From the NCBI GenBank assembly GCA_027484985.1, contig JAIXRW010000047.1:1-64000 (forward strand): a stretch of 64,000 nucleotides of DNA, read 5' to 3'. Origin of the DNA: Rhodobacter sp. (GTDB lineage: Bacteria; Pseudomonadota; Alphaproteobacteria; Rhodobacterales; Rhodobacteraceae). Positions 45,774-54,072 of the stretch are shown one piece after another. A model generated the notes under the pieces. The model was not told the origin of the DNA, did not search any database, and saw only the letters and a list, made by a program, of their open reading frames with translations. Position numbers and translations under genes: made by a program. Numbering within the stretch: the first letter of the stretch is position 1; the number at the start of each line of letters is the position of its first letter.

Positions 45774-47447
45774 ATGAAACTGACAATAAAGACCAAATTG
45801 ATCGCGACCTTTCTGACGATCTTCGTCCTGTGGGCCGTGTCTGTCGCACTGGCGATCACCGATCTCAAGAATGCCGAAGACCGTTACACGCGGACGGTGA
45901 ATGTGGATGTGGCCGAGTTGATGGCGATCGAGGATGTCATCTCGACCAAGTTGCAGGTGCGCACGGCGGTGGCCGATATGCTGGTTCCGATGACCGCCAT
46001 GCCTGCGGACCATTTGAACAGCCAGAAGGCAAAGGTCGTGGAACTGGCGAGCAATGTGGACAAGCGCGTGGCCGAATTGCAGGCCAGCACCACCGGCAAG
46101 CTGCGCGAGGCGGTCGATGATTTCGACGTGCTGCACAAGCAGGCCTTTGCGATGAACGTCAAGACCATGCAGCTTGCCATGTCGGGCCAGTTGCAGGCGG
46201 CCAACGACCTGTATCAGGGCGAGTTGAAGGATGTGGGCGAACGTATCCGGACATCGCTTTCGGCCATGCGCGAGGTGATCCGCGATGACCTGAAGGCGCG
46301 GGCCGAAGAAACGGCGGCCGAACAATCCATCTCGTCGCGCAATTTGCTGGTGTTGTTCGGGATCGGGCTTATCGCTTCGGTCGCGGCGGCATGGTACACC
46401 ATTGCGGGTCTGATGCGCGGGCTGGGGCAATCGGTCGATCTGGCCAAGGCCGTGGCCGAGGGCGACCTGCGCAAGACGGCCGTGGTGCATGGCCGCGACG
46501 AGATTGCCGATCTGCTGAACGCGCAGAACACCATGGTGCTGCGCCTGCGCGAGGTGGTGGGCAATGTGGCGATGGCGGTGCGCAATGTGGCATCGGGATC
46601 GTCGCAGATGGCGGCCACGTCGGAACAGCTGAGCCAGGGCGCGACGGAGCAGGCGGCATCGACCGAAGAGGCGAGTGCGGCGGTCGAGGAGATGTCGGCC
46701 AATATCAAGCAAAGCTCGGACAATGCCCAGATCACCGAACGGATCGCGGTGAAATCGGCCGAGGATGCGCGCAACAGCGGCAAGGCCGTGGCCGATGCGG
46801 TCGAGGCGATGCAGACCATCGCGGACCGGATCATGATCGTGCAGGAGATTGCGCGGCAGACCGATCTTCTGGCGCTGAACGCCGCTGTCGAGGCGGCGCG
46901 GGCGGGCGAGCATGGCCGTGGCTTTGCCGTGGTCGCGGCCGAGGTACGCAAGCTGGCCGAACGCAGCCAGACGGCGGCGGCCGAGATTTCGGCGCTGTCG
47001 GCCAGCACGGTGCGGACGGCGGCCAATGCGGGCGAGATGTTGCTGGGGCTGGTGCCGGATATCGAAAAGACCAGTGCGCTGGTGACCGAGATTTCGGCCG
47101 CAAGCCGCGAGCTTGCCACCGGATCGGCGCAGATCAGCCTGTCGATCCAGCAACTGGACAAGGTTACGCAGCAAAACACCTCGGCCAGCGAAGAGATGTC
47201 GTCTTCGGCGACCGAGCTTGCCAGCCAGTCCGACGCGCTGGCGGCGGCGGTCGAGTTCTTCAAGGTCGATGAGGGGCATCCGGGCGTGATCATCGGCAAC
47301 GGGCGGATGCGTCCGGCCACGGCCAAGGCGGCGCCCAAGCCCGCAAAGGCGCGCAAACCGGTTCGCGACGATGGCGGCTTCGACTTTGATCTGGATGCCG
47401 AGGCGGATGATTTCGACGCGAAATTCAAGCGCCGCGATGCGGCCTGA
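45774..47447 (+). CDS. Methyl-accepting chemotaxis protein (transmembrane)
   Basis: The protein has 557 residues. TM1 is about 9-30, a four-helix-bundle type periplasmic sensor about 31-205, TM2 about 213-236 ([23 protein letters not shown]), then HAMP and a signalling domain with the tip [38 protein letters not shown] (about 360-398). The C-terminal tail is Lys/Ala then acidic ([16 protein letters not shown]) and lacks an NWETF-type CheR tether. It is the only receptor in the operon and the likely main input. ATG 45774 is chosen. Confidence 0.95.
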   Translation: MKLTIKTKLIATFLTIFVLWAVSVALAITDLKNAEDRYTRTVNVDVAELMAIEDVISTKLQVRTAVADMLVPMTAMPADHLNSQKAKVVELASNVDKRVAELQASTTGKLREAVDDFDVLHKQAFAMNVKTMQLAMSGQLQAANDLYQGELKDVGERIRTSLSAMREVIRDDLKARAEETAAEQSISSRNLLVLFGIGLIASVAAAWYTIAGLMRGLGQSVDLAKAVAEGDLRKTAVVHGRDEIADLLNAQNTMVLRLREVVGNVAMAVRNVASGSSQMAATSEQLSQGATEQAASTEEASAAVEEMSANIKQSSDNAQITERIAVKSAEDARNSGKAVADAVEAMQTIADRIMIVQEIARQTDLLALNAAVEAARAGEHGRGFAVVAAEVRKLAERSQTAAAEISALSASTVRTAANAGEMLLGLVPDIEKTSALVTEISAASRELATGSAQISLSIQQLDKVTQQNTSASEEMSSSATELASQSDALAAAVEFFKVDEGHPGVIIGNGRMRPATAKAAPKPAKARKPVRDDGGFDFDLDAEADDFDAKFKRRDAA

Positions 47448-47457
47448 GGGGGACGCG

Positions 47458-47985
47458 ATGCGCGAGGCAACACGCCAGCCGCAAACGGGGGGGGCCGCGA
47501 TGGCCCCCCTTGGAGAGGCGGATATGGGGGATGTCGTCACCTTTGTGGCCGACCGGGCGCTTTATGCGGTGCCGGTGGGCCGGGTGCAGGAGATCCTTGA
47601 TTTGCGGCCGGTGGCGGTGATGCCCAATGCGCCGGACCATCTGTTGGGGATCATCGATCTGCGGGGCGCCAATATTCCGGTGGTGGACCTGCGGCGGCTT
47701 TTGGGCCGCGAGACGGGCGAGGATACGGCGCAGACGCGGATACTGGTTGTCGTGGTAGAGCATGGCGGCGGGCGCGTGGTGATCGGGGTCAAGACCGACC
47801 GCGTGATCGAGGTGACGCAGCTGGACGAGGGACGGGTGCGCCCCTTGGCCGAGGCCGAGCTGCTGCGCTGGTCGGGCAGTGCGATTGCCGGGATCGGCCG
47901 GTTGAAGGGGGATGTGGTGAGCGTCCTTGATCTGGACCGGTTGTTCGAGCGGGTGGACCTGCCGCAACTGCCGGCGGCCGCATGA
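47458..47985 (+). CDS. cheW: Chemotaxis coupling protein CheW (second)
   Basis: The protein has 175 residues. After about 25 loosely conserved residues comes a CheW domain with VGRVQEILDLRPVAVMPNAPDHLLGIIDLRGANIPVVDL. GAGGGGGA precedes ATG 47458, 10 bp after the mcp stop. Two CheW copies in one operon suggest different coupling roles for the receptor and the downstream helical protein. Confidence 0.93.
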   Translation: MREATRQPQTGGAAMAPLGEADMGDVVTFVADRALYAVPVGRVQEILDLRPVAVMPNAPDHLLGIIDLRGANIPVVDLRRLLGRETGEDTAQTRILVVVVEHGGGRVVIGVKTDRVIEVTQLDEGRVRPLAEAELLRWSGSAIAGIGRLKGDVVSVLDLDRLFERVDLPQLPAAA

Positions 47986-48016
47986 ACAGGCCGGGTGCAG
48001 GACGGGACGCGTGGAT

Positions 48017-48865
48017 ATGAATGTAATGGACAGGGGCGTGAAAACCCATAGCGACCGCTTCCGCGAGTTGATCCGCAACATCACGGGCATCAGTCTGCCC
48101 GCCAGCAAGGTGGTGATGATCGATCAGCGCCTGCGGCGGCGGGTCGTGGCCTTTGATTTGCCCGATACCGAATCCTACCTGCAACTGCTGTTGGACGGGC
48201 AGGGGATGGAGGCCGAATTGCGGCTGGTGATCGATCTGATCACCACCAACACGACAAGCTTTTTCCGCGAGTCAGAGCATTTCGACTTTCTCGCCAAAGA
48301 GGCGCTGCCGGTGCGGCTGGCGGCAAAGGGGGGCGCGGCGGGGCGGCCGCGGTTCAAGCTGTGGAGTGCCGCCGCTTCGGAAGGGGCCGAGGCCTATACC
48401 GCCGCGATGGTGCTGGCCGAACAGCAAAAGCGCGGGGTGCAGTTCGACTTTGCCATTTTGGGCACCGATATTTCGGCGCGCATGGTCGAGCGGGGCAACG
48501 AGGCGATTTATTCGGTCGATCAGCTTTCCACCGTGCCGCCCGAGATGGTGAAGCGGTATTTCATGTCGTCGCGCCATCCCAGCGTGGCGGGCAAGGTGCG
48601 GGTGGTGCCCGAATTGCGCCGCTATGTCCGGTTCCGCCATCTGAACCTGATGGACGAAACCTATCGGGTCGATCGCGATGTGGACCTGATTTTCCTGCGG
48701 AATGTGCTGATCTACTTTGATGCCGCCGATCAGGAACGGGTGGTGGCGCGGCTGGCCCAGCATGTGGCGCCGGGCGGGTATCTGGTCGTGGGCCATGCCG
48801 AAAGCATGGTGGTGCGGTCAAGCGGGCTGAAGCAGGTCCGCCCGACGATCTTCCAGAAAGAGTGA
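48017..48865 (+). CDS. cheR: Chemotaxis protein methyltransferase CheR
   Basis: The protein has 282 residues. The N-terminal CheR-N helix bundle and receptor contact RQRLRRR-like segment precede the SAM site LWSAAASEGAEAYTAAM and DLIFLRNVLIYFD. It methylates receptor glutamates for adaptation. The family's usual CSTGEEPYS is here AASEGAEAYT, a mild variation. ATG 48017 is chosen; ATG 48026 is possible. Confidence 0.93.
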   Translation: MNVMDRGVKTHSDRFRELIRNITGISLPASKVVMIDQRLRRRVVAFDLPDTESYLQLLLDGQGMEAELRLVIDLITTNTTSFFRESEHFDFLAKEALPVRLAAKGGAAGRPRFKLWSAAASEGAEAYTAAMVLAEQQKRGVQFDFAILGTDISARMVERGNEAIYSVDQLSTVPPEMVKRYFMSSRHPSVAGKVRVVPELRRYVRFRHLNLMDETYRVDRDVDLIFLRNVLIYFDAADQERVVARLAQHVAPGGYLVVGHAESMVVRSSGLKQVRPTIFQKE

Positions 48866-48869
48866 CGAG

Positions 48870-49988
48870 ATGGCAGAGCGGCAGGATGACAGGATCAAGG
48901 TGCTGATCGTCGATGATTCGACATCGGCCAGAACGATGCTGCGGCGCATCGTCGAGGGCGATCCGGGATTGGTGGTGATGGGGGCTGCGGGCGATGCCTT
49001 TGCGGCGGCGCGGCTGATGAAGGTGGAATTGCCCGATGTGCTGCTGCTGGACCTTGAATTGCCGGGCATGGACGGGATCACCTTTCTGAAGCGGATCATG
49101 GACCAGCGGCCGATGCCGGTGGTGGTGTGTTCGAGCCATACCGAGTTCGGGTCGGAAAAGAGTTTCGAGGCGCTGGAGGCGGGCGCGGTCGAGGTGATCC
49201 TGAAACCTTCGCCGCGCGACGAGGCGGGGTTGCAGGAAGCCACGGTGCGGATTTGCGATGCGCTGCATGCGGCGGTGCAAAGCCGCCTTGGCACGCGGCC
49301 TGCCCGCCGCGCGCCCCTGCGCGACAAGGTGCCGGGGCCCAAGCTGACGGCCGATGCGATCCTGCCGCCGCCGATGATCGGGCGGGTGGTGCCGCGCACC
49401 GAGCCCATCGTGTGCATCGGCGCCTCGACCGGGGGGACCGAGGCGCTGCGGGTGGTGCTGGAGATGCTGCCGCCCGATGCGCCCGCGATTGCCATCGTGC
49501 AGCATATGCCGCCCGGATTTACCGCCGCCTTTGCCAAGCGGCTGAACAGCCTGTGCGCGGTGAACATCACCGAGGCGGTGGATGGCGCGCCGCTGACGCA
49601 GGGAAATGTGGTGATCGCGCAGGGCGATAACCATCTGATGCTGCGCCGGATCGGGGCGAGCTATCGCGCCATGGTGCAGCCCGGCCCCTGTGTCAGCCGG
49701 CACCGCCCTTCGGTGGATGTGCTGTTTCGGTCGGCGGCGGTGCAGGCGGGGGCGAATGCGCTGGGCATCATCCTGACCGGCATGGGCGATGACGGGGCAA
49801 GTTGCATGCGCGAGATGCGCGCTGCGGGGGCGCCCACCATCGCGCAGGACGAGGCAAGCTGCGTTGTCTATGGCATGCCGCGCGAGGCGGTCGAACGGGG
49901 CGGGGCGGTGCAGACCTTGCCGCTGGAACGGATGGCGGCGGCGATCATGGGCTTTGCCCGCCGCCAGAAGATGGGGGCAACGGGATGA
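48870..49988 (+). CDS. cheB: Protein-glutamate methylesterase/deamidase CheB
   Basis: The protein has 372 residues. The receiver domain has D61 in LLLDLELPGMDG. The methylesterase domain has Ser in GASTGGTEAL (about 187), His in QHMPPGFT (about 210) and Asp in MGDDGA (about 306). It removes receptor methyl groups when phosphorylated. It overlaps the last gene of the operon by ATGA. Confidence 0.96.
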   Translation: MAERQDDRIKVLIVDDSTSARTMLRRIVEGDPGLVVMGAAGDAFAAARLMKVELPDVLLLDLELPGMDGITFLKRIMDQRPMPVVVCSSHTEFGSEKSFEALEAGAVEVILKPSPRDEAGLQEATVRICDALHAAVQSRLGTRPARRAPLRDKVPGPKLTADAILPPPMIGRVVPRTEPIVCIGASTGGTEALRVVLEMLPPDAPAIAIVQHMPPGFTAAFAKRLNSLCAVNITEAVDGAPLTQGNVVIAQGDNHLMLRRIGASYRAMVQPGPCVSRHRPSVDVLFRSAAVQAGANALGIILTGMGDDGASCMREMRAAGAPTIAQDEASCVVYGMPREAVERGGAVQTLPLERMAAAIMGFARRQKMGATG

Positions 49989-51694
49989 CGCTGCTGATGC
50001 CGCACGCCACCCGTGGCGCCCGTCCGTTGCCGCGGCTGGACGCCGAAGAGATGCTGGACGAGGTGCTGCGGCGCACCGAGAACAGCTTTCTGACGGCGGG
50101 AAGCGACCTTGCCGCGTCGGTCGATGCGCTGCGCGGACTGTCGGGGGTGTTTGACCGGCTGCGCGTGACCTTTGGCGCCGAGACCGGGGCGCGGATGATG
50201 GGCATGGTGGCCGAAACGCGCGACCATGTGACCGCGATCACCGACGGGTTCGGGCGGTTTCTGGCGGCGTCGGATGGCGTGCGGCTGGCGGTGCGCGGGA
50301 TGCGGATCGAGGTGGCCGATCTGGACCGCGTGGTCCGCACCATCGGCACCGTGTCGATCAATGCGCGCATCCTTGGCAATGCGCTGATCCCGCCGCGCCC
50401 GCAGGTGGGCGCCTTTATCGGGCGGCTGGGCGAAATGGCGGGCGAGGCCGATGCCATCCTGCGCGAGATGCATGGCGCGATGGGCGGCATCGGGGCGGGC
50501 ATGGCCGAGATGGACCGCATGACGCAAGACCTGCGCGAAGAGCTGGAGCAGCGGGTGTTGCCCGCGCTGGCGCGGTTTGACCGGATGGCGCGGGGCGTAC
50601 TGGAACGGCAGGGTGCCATGGCCGCGACCAATGCCGCGCTGGCCGAGCGGATGCAGGGCATCGATGCCGAGGTGGGGCGGCTGGTGATCGGGCTGCAATC
50701 GGGTGATGCCACGCGCCAGCGGCTTGAGCGGGTGCGGGCGATCCTGTCGGACGCGGGGACATCGCGGCACGGGGCGGTGATGCTGGACCTGGCGGCGGCG
50801 CTGTCGCAGGCGGCGGTCGAGGCGGCCAAGGCCGAAATCGCGGTGACGGTGCGGGCGGCATCGCGGGTGCGCGGATCGGCCAATGTGGCGGTGGCCGAGG
50901 CGCGGGGCTTTTACGAGGCCAAGCGCGGCGCGGTGGACGAGGCGGCGCTGGCCGAGGGGTTCGGCGGCGCGGTCGAGCGGGTGCGCGACAAGCTGGCCGA
51001 GATGCGTGTGGGCATGGCCCAACTGCGCGAACGGCTGGGCCTGGTGCTGCGCCACAAGCTGGCGCTGCGCCAGATCGGGCATCAGGTGCGGCTGTCGGGG
51101 CTGAATGCGGTGCTGATCTGCGCCAAGCTGGGCGAGGAGGGCCGCGCCCTGCGCGAGCTTGCGACATGGCTGCGGCTGCTGACGGATGAAAGCGATGCCA
51201 TCGTGCTGCGGCTGCAAGAGGCGCTGGAGCGGACCGCCGCGCTGGCCGACGATCTGGGCGGGGTCGGGGTGGCGCGGTTCGAGGAATCGCTGGAAGCCTT
51301 TTTCGGCACCGCCGCGGCGCTGGCCGAGGCCATGGCCGCAATCGGCCGTGACCGGCGCGAGGCGGCCGCGACCTTTGATGTGGCGGGGGCCGAACTGACG
51401 CGGCGGCTGGGCCATGCGGTCGAGGCGCTGGGGCGGTTCGAACTGCTGCTGCGCGAGATGGTGCTGGTGGATGCCGCCGTGGCGCAACGCCGGACGGGGC
51501 TGGACCGCGCCCCGCTGGATGCGGCGGGGCTGGACGAGATGGCCGCGCTGCGGCGGCTTTACACCATGCAGGCCGAGCGTGACCTGCATGATGTGGTTGT
51601 GGGGATTGTGCCCGAGGGCGCCGCCCCCGCCCCTGCCACCGCGCCAAAGGCGGCGGCGGCAGAAGGCGACGGGCTGGACGACATCTTTTTCTAG
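49985..51694 (+). CDS. Large helical protein ending the che operon, family not recognised
   Basis: The protein has 569 residues, almost wholly helical and Ala/Arg/Glu-rich, with no membrane helix. Two segments recall the receptor tip consensus in decayed form: TVSINARILGNALIP (about 120-134) and SGLNAVLICAKLGEEGRALRELATWLRLLTDES (about 370-402), compared with [30 protein letters not shown] of the operon's own receptor. The extreme C-terminus GLDDIFF after a Pro/Ala linker resembles the CheY-binding tail of CheZ (VDDLLDSLGF). ATG 49985 overlaps the cheB stop by ATGA. It may be a soluble receptor-like or CheY-binding adaptor; this is inference. Its stop overlaps that of prpE. Confidence 0.7.
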   Translation: MTLLMPHATRGARPLPRLDAEEMLDEVLRRTENSFLTAGSDLAASVDALRGLSGVFDRLRVTFGAETGARMMGMVAETRDHVTAITDGFGRFLAASDGVRLAVRGMRIEVADLDRVVRTIGTVSINARILGNALIPPRPQVGAFIGRLGEMAGEADAILREMHGAMGGIGAGMAEMDRMTQDLREELEQRVLPALARFDRMARGVLERQGAMAATNAALAERMQGIDAEVGRLVIGLQSGDATRQRLERVRAILSDAGTSRHGAVMLDLAAALSQAAVEAAKAEIAVTVRAASRVRGSANVAVAEARGFYEAKRGAVDEAALAEGFGGAVERVRDKLAEMRVGMAQLRERLGLVLRHKLALRQIGHQVRLSGLNAVLICAKLGEEGRALRELATWLRLLTDESDAIVLRLQEALERTAALADDLGGVGVARFEESLEAFFGTAAALAEAMAAIGRDRREAAATFDVAGAELTRRLGHAVEALGRFELLLREMVLVDAAVAQRRTGLDRAPLDAAGLDEMAALRRLYTMQAERDLHDVVVGIVPEGAAPAPATAPKAAAAEGDGLDDIFF

Positions 51695-53616
51695 ATCGGT
51701 GTCCCGCCCGCGCTGTCGCCCGTTTGCGGGCGGGCAAGACCGATGGCCAGCAGGGCGGCGCGGATTTCGTCAAGGATCGCGGGGTCGTCGATGGTGGCGG
51801 GCATCTTGAAGCCCTCGCCATCGGCGATCTTGACCATGGTGCCGCGCAGGATCTTGCCCGAGCGGGTTTTGGGCAGGCGGTCGATCACCACGGCGCGTTT
51901 GAAATCGGCCACGGGGCCGATCTTTTCGCGCATGAGTTGCACACATTCGCGGATGATCTGGTCTGCCGGAACCGTGCAGCCCTTGTTCAGGCACAGGAAG
52001 CCGAGCGGGGATTGACCTTTCAGCGCATCCGATACGCCGATCACCGCACATTCGGCCACATGGGGGTGGTTGGCCAGCACTTCCTCCATCGCGCCGGTGG
52101 ACAGGCGGTGGCCCGCGACGTTGATGACGTCATCGGTACGGGCCATGATGTACAGGTAGCCGTCTTCATCGACATAGCCCGCATCGCCGGTTTCGTAATA
52201 GCCGGGGAAATGGGTGAGGTAGGATTTGACGAAGCGGTCTTCGGCATTCCAGAGCGTGGGCAGGGTGCCAGGGGGCAGGGGCAGCTTGATGGCGATGGCG
52301 CCAAGCTGGCCTGCGGGCACGGGGTGGCCGCCTTCGTCGAGGATGCGGACATCGAAGCCCGGCATGGCGACGGAAGGGCTGCCCACCTTGACCGGCAGGC
52401 GTTCGATGCCAAGGGGGTTCGCGGCGATGGCGTAGCCGGTTTCGGTTTGCCACCAGTGATCGACGACCGGCACGTTCAGGTGGCGGGAGGCCCAGTTGAC
52501 GGTATCGGGATCGGCCCGTTCGCCGGCGAGGTAAAGGGCGTTCAGGCGGCCGAGGTCGTAGTCGCGGACGAGCAGCCCTTCGGGATCGTCGCGCTTGATG
52601 GCGCGCAGCGCGGTGGGGGCGGTGAAGAAGGCGCGGACCTTATGTTCCGCGATCACCCGCCAGAAGGCGCCCGCATCGGGGGTGCCGACGGGTTTGCCTT
52701 CGTACATGATGGTGGTGCATCCGGCGATGAGGGGGGCGTAGCAGATGTAGCTGTGGCCCACGACCCAGCCCACATCGGAGGCGGCCCAGAACACATCACC
52801 GGGGCCGCAATCGTAGATGGCGCGCATGGTCCAGGCCAGCGCCACAAGGTGGCCTGCGGTGGGACGGACGACGCCCTTGGGCGCGCCCGTGGTGCCCGAG
52901 GTGTAAAGGATATAGGCGGGGTGGTTGCCTGCCACGGGTTCGCAGGGGGCGGGATCGACGCCGTATTGGAAGGCGTGCCACGCAAGATCGCGGCCTTCGA
53001 CCAGCCGTGCCACTTCCTGTTCGCGTTGCAGGATGACGCAGAAATCGGGCTTGTGGGTGGCCTGTTCGATCGCGCCGTCGAGCAGGGGTTTGTAATGCAC
53101 CACGCGGTTCGGTTCTATCCCGCAAGAGGCGGCAAGGATGGCTTTGGGTTTGCAATCGTCGATGCGGACGGCAAGTTCGGCCGCAGCGAAACCGCCGAAC
53201 ACGACCGAATGAATCGCACCGATGCGGGCGCAGGCGAGCATGGCTTCGACCGCTTCGGGGACCATGGGCATGTAGATGATGACGCGGTCGCCTTTGGCGA
53301 CGCCACGCGCTTTCAGCGCACCGGCAAGGCGTGACACGCGGTCGAGCAGTTCGGCATAGGTGATGACATGTTTGGTGCCGGTGACGGGGCTGTCATGGAT
53401 GATGGCCGCCTGTGTGCCGCGACCGGCCAGAACGTGGCGGTCAACCGCGTTCCAGCAGGTGTTGACGGTGGCATCGGTGAACCATTCATAAAGCGGTGCG
53501 CGGGTGGCATCGAGGGCCGCCGTGGGGCGTTTGACCCAGTCGATGGCGCCTGCCGCGTCAAGCCACCATGATTCGGGGTCGGCCTGCCATTTGGCGTAGA
53601 TGTCACGGTATGCCAT
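51691..53616 (-). CDS. prpE: Propionyl-CoA synthetase
   Basis: The protein has 641 residues. The start MAYRDIYAKWQADPESWW is typical of PrpE rather than Acs. ATP loop YILYTSGTTGAPKGVVR, SDVGWVVGHSYICYAPL, the adenine site VVDHWWQTETG and the acetylatable catalytic lysine in TRSGKILRG (about 585) are present. It activates propionate (and acetate) to the CoA ester. GGAGGAGGG precedes ATG 53616. TTTGCAAA motifs upstream point to control by an ScfR-type regulator. It ends overlapping the che operon's last stop codon by 4 bp (CTAG). Confidence 0.95.
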   Translation of the reverse strand: MAYRDIYAKWQADPESWWLDAAGAIDWVKRPTAALDATRAPLYEWFTDATVNTCWNAVDRHVLAGRGTQAAIIHDSPVTGTKHVITYAELLDRVSRLAGALKARGVAKGDRVIIYMPMVPEAVEAMLACARIGAIHSVVFGGFAAAELAVRIDDCKPKAILAASCGIEPNRVVHYKPLLDGAIEQATHKPDFCVILQREQEVARLVEGRDLAWHAFQYGVDPAPCEPVAGNHPAYILYTSGTTGAPKGVVRPTAGHLVALAWTMRAIYDCGPGDVFWAASDVGWVVGHSYICYAPLIAGCTTIMYEGKPVGTPDAGAFWRVIAEHKVRAFFTAPTALRAIKRDDPEGLLVRDYDLGRLNALYLAGERADPDTVNWASRHLNVPVVDHWWQTETGYAIAANPLGIERLPVKVGSPSVAMPGFDVRILDEGGHPVPAGQLGAIAIKLPLPPGTLPTLWNAEDRFVKSYLTHFPGYYETGDAGYVDEDGYLYIMARTDDVINVAGHRLSTGAMEEVLANHPHVAECAVIGVSDALKGQSPLGFLCLNKGCTVPADQIIRECVQLMREKIGPVADFKRAVVIDRLPKTRSGKILRGTMVKIADGEGFKMPATIDDPAILDEIRAALLAIGLARPQTGDSAGGTPI

Positions 53617-53712
53617 TGTATGCCCTCCTCCACGGGTAGCGGATTGTTACAAGGGCGGGGGGCTTTGGCGCAACGCTGTTACCGTGTGACAGGCGGGGGA
53701 TGCGACAAAATA

Positions 53713-53801
53713 TTTGCAGAAGCGCGGCAAGTGGCGTTGCAAATTTTTGCAAACAGCCGGTCTGTTGCTGCGGGAAAGCGAAGCAGGGCAGAATTTGCAA
53801 A
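53713..53801. promoter_or_regulatory. TTTGCAAA-type operator cluster upstream of prpE
   Basis: Four sites lie 97-185 bp upstream of the prpE start: TTTGCAGA (53713-53720), GTTGCAAA (53736-53743), TTTGCAAA (53746-53753) and TTTGCAAA (53794-53801). PccR/RamB-type short-chain fatty acyl-CoA regulators are known to bind pairs of TTTGCAAA boxes, and PccR controls propionyl-CoA assimilation in Rhodobacter sphaeroides. Confidence 0.7.
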
Positions 53802-53818
53802 CCTGCCCCGCCGCAAGT

Positions 53819-53935
53819 TCAGAAGTGCCGCACGAGGGCGAGTCGCACCGTATCGACCCGCGCCGAGGCCGTGGCGCGGAAGTTCAGCGGAACCGAGGGG
53901 TTGCCGGAATCAAGGTTCTGGATCGTCAGTTTCAT
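53819..53935 (-). CDS. Candidate 38-residue small protein
   Basis: ATG 53935 has AGGA 8 nt upstream, followed by MKLTIQNLDSGNPSVPLNFRATASARVDTVRLALVRHF-type sequence (the first and last parts are MKLTIQNLD and VRLALVRHF). It lies between maeB and prpE in the same direction. It may be a real small gene or chance; an in-frame start at 54058 would overlap the region just after maeB. No family is recognised. Confidence 0.35.
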   Translation of the reverse strand: MKLTIQNLDSGNPSVPLNFRATASARVDTVRLALVRHF

Positions 53936-54072
53936 TGTGGTTCCTGCAAGGTCGTGTTGCGGCGCGACAGCGCATGCGAGGCGCAGGAAAAGGGTGCAAC
54001 GGCAGCCGAGGGCATTGCACATCCCGGCTGCGCGACTGTCCTTTGGCGCGGGCTTCATCCTTTCGAGAAGGG

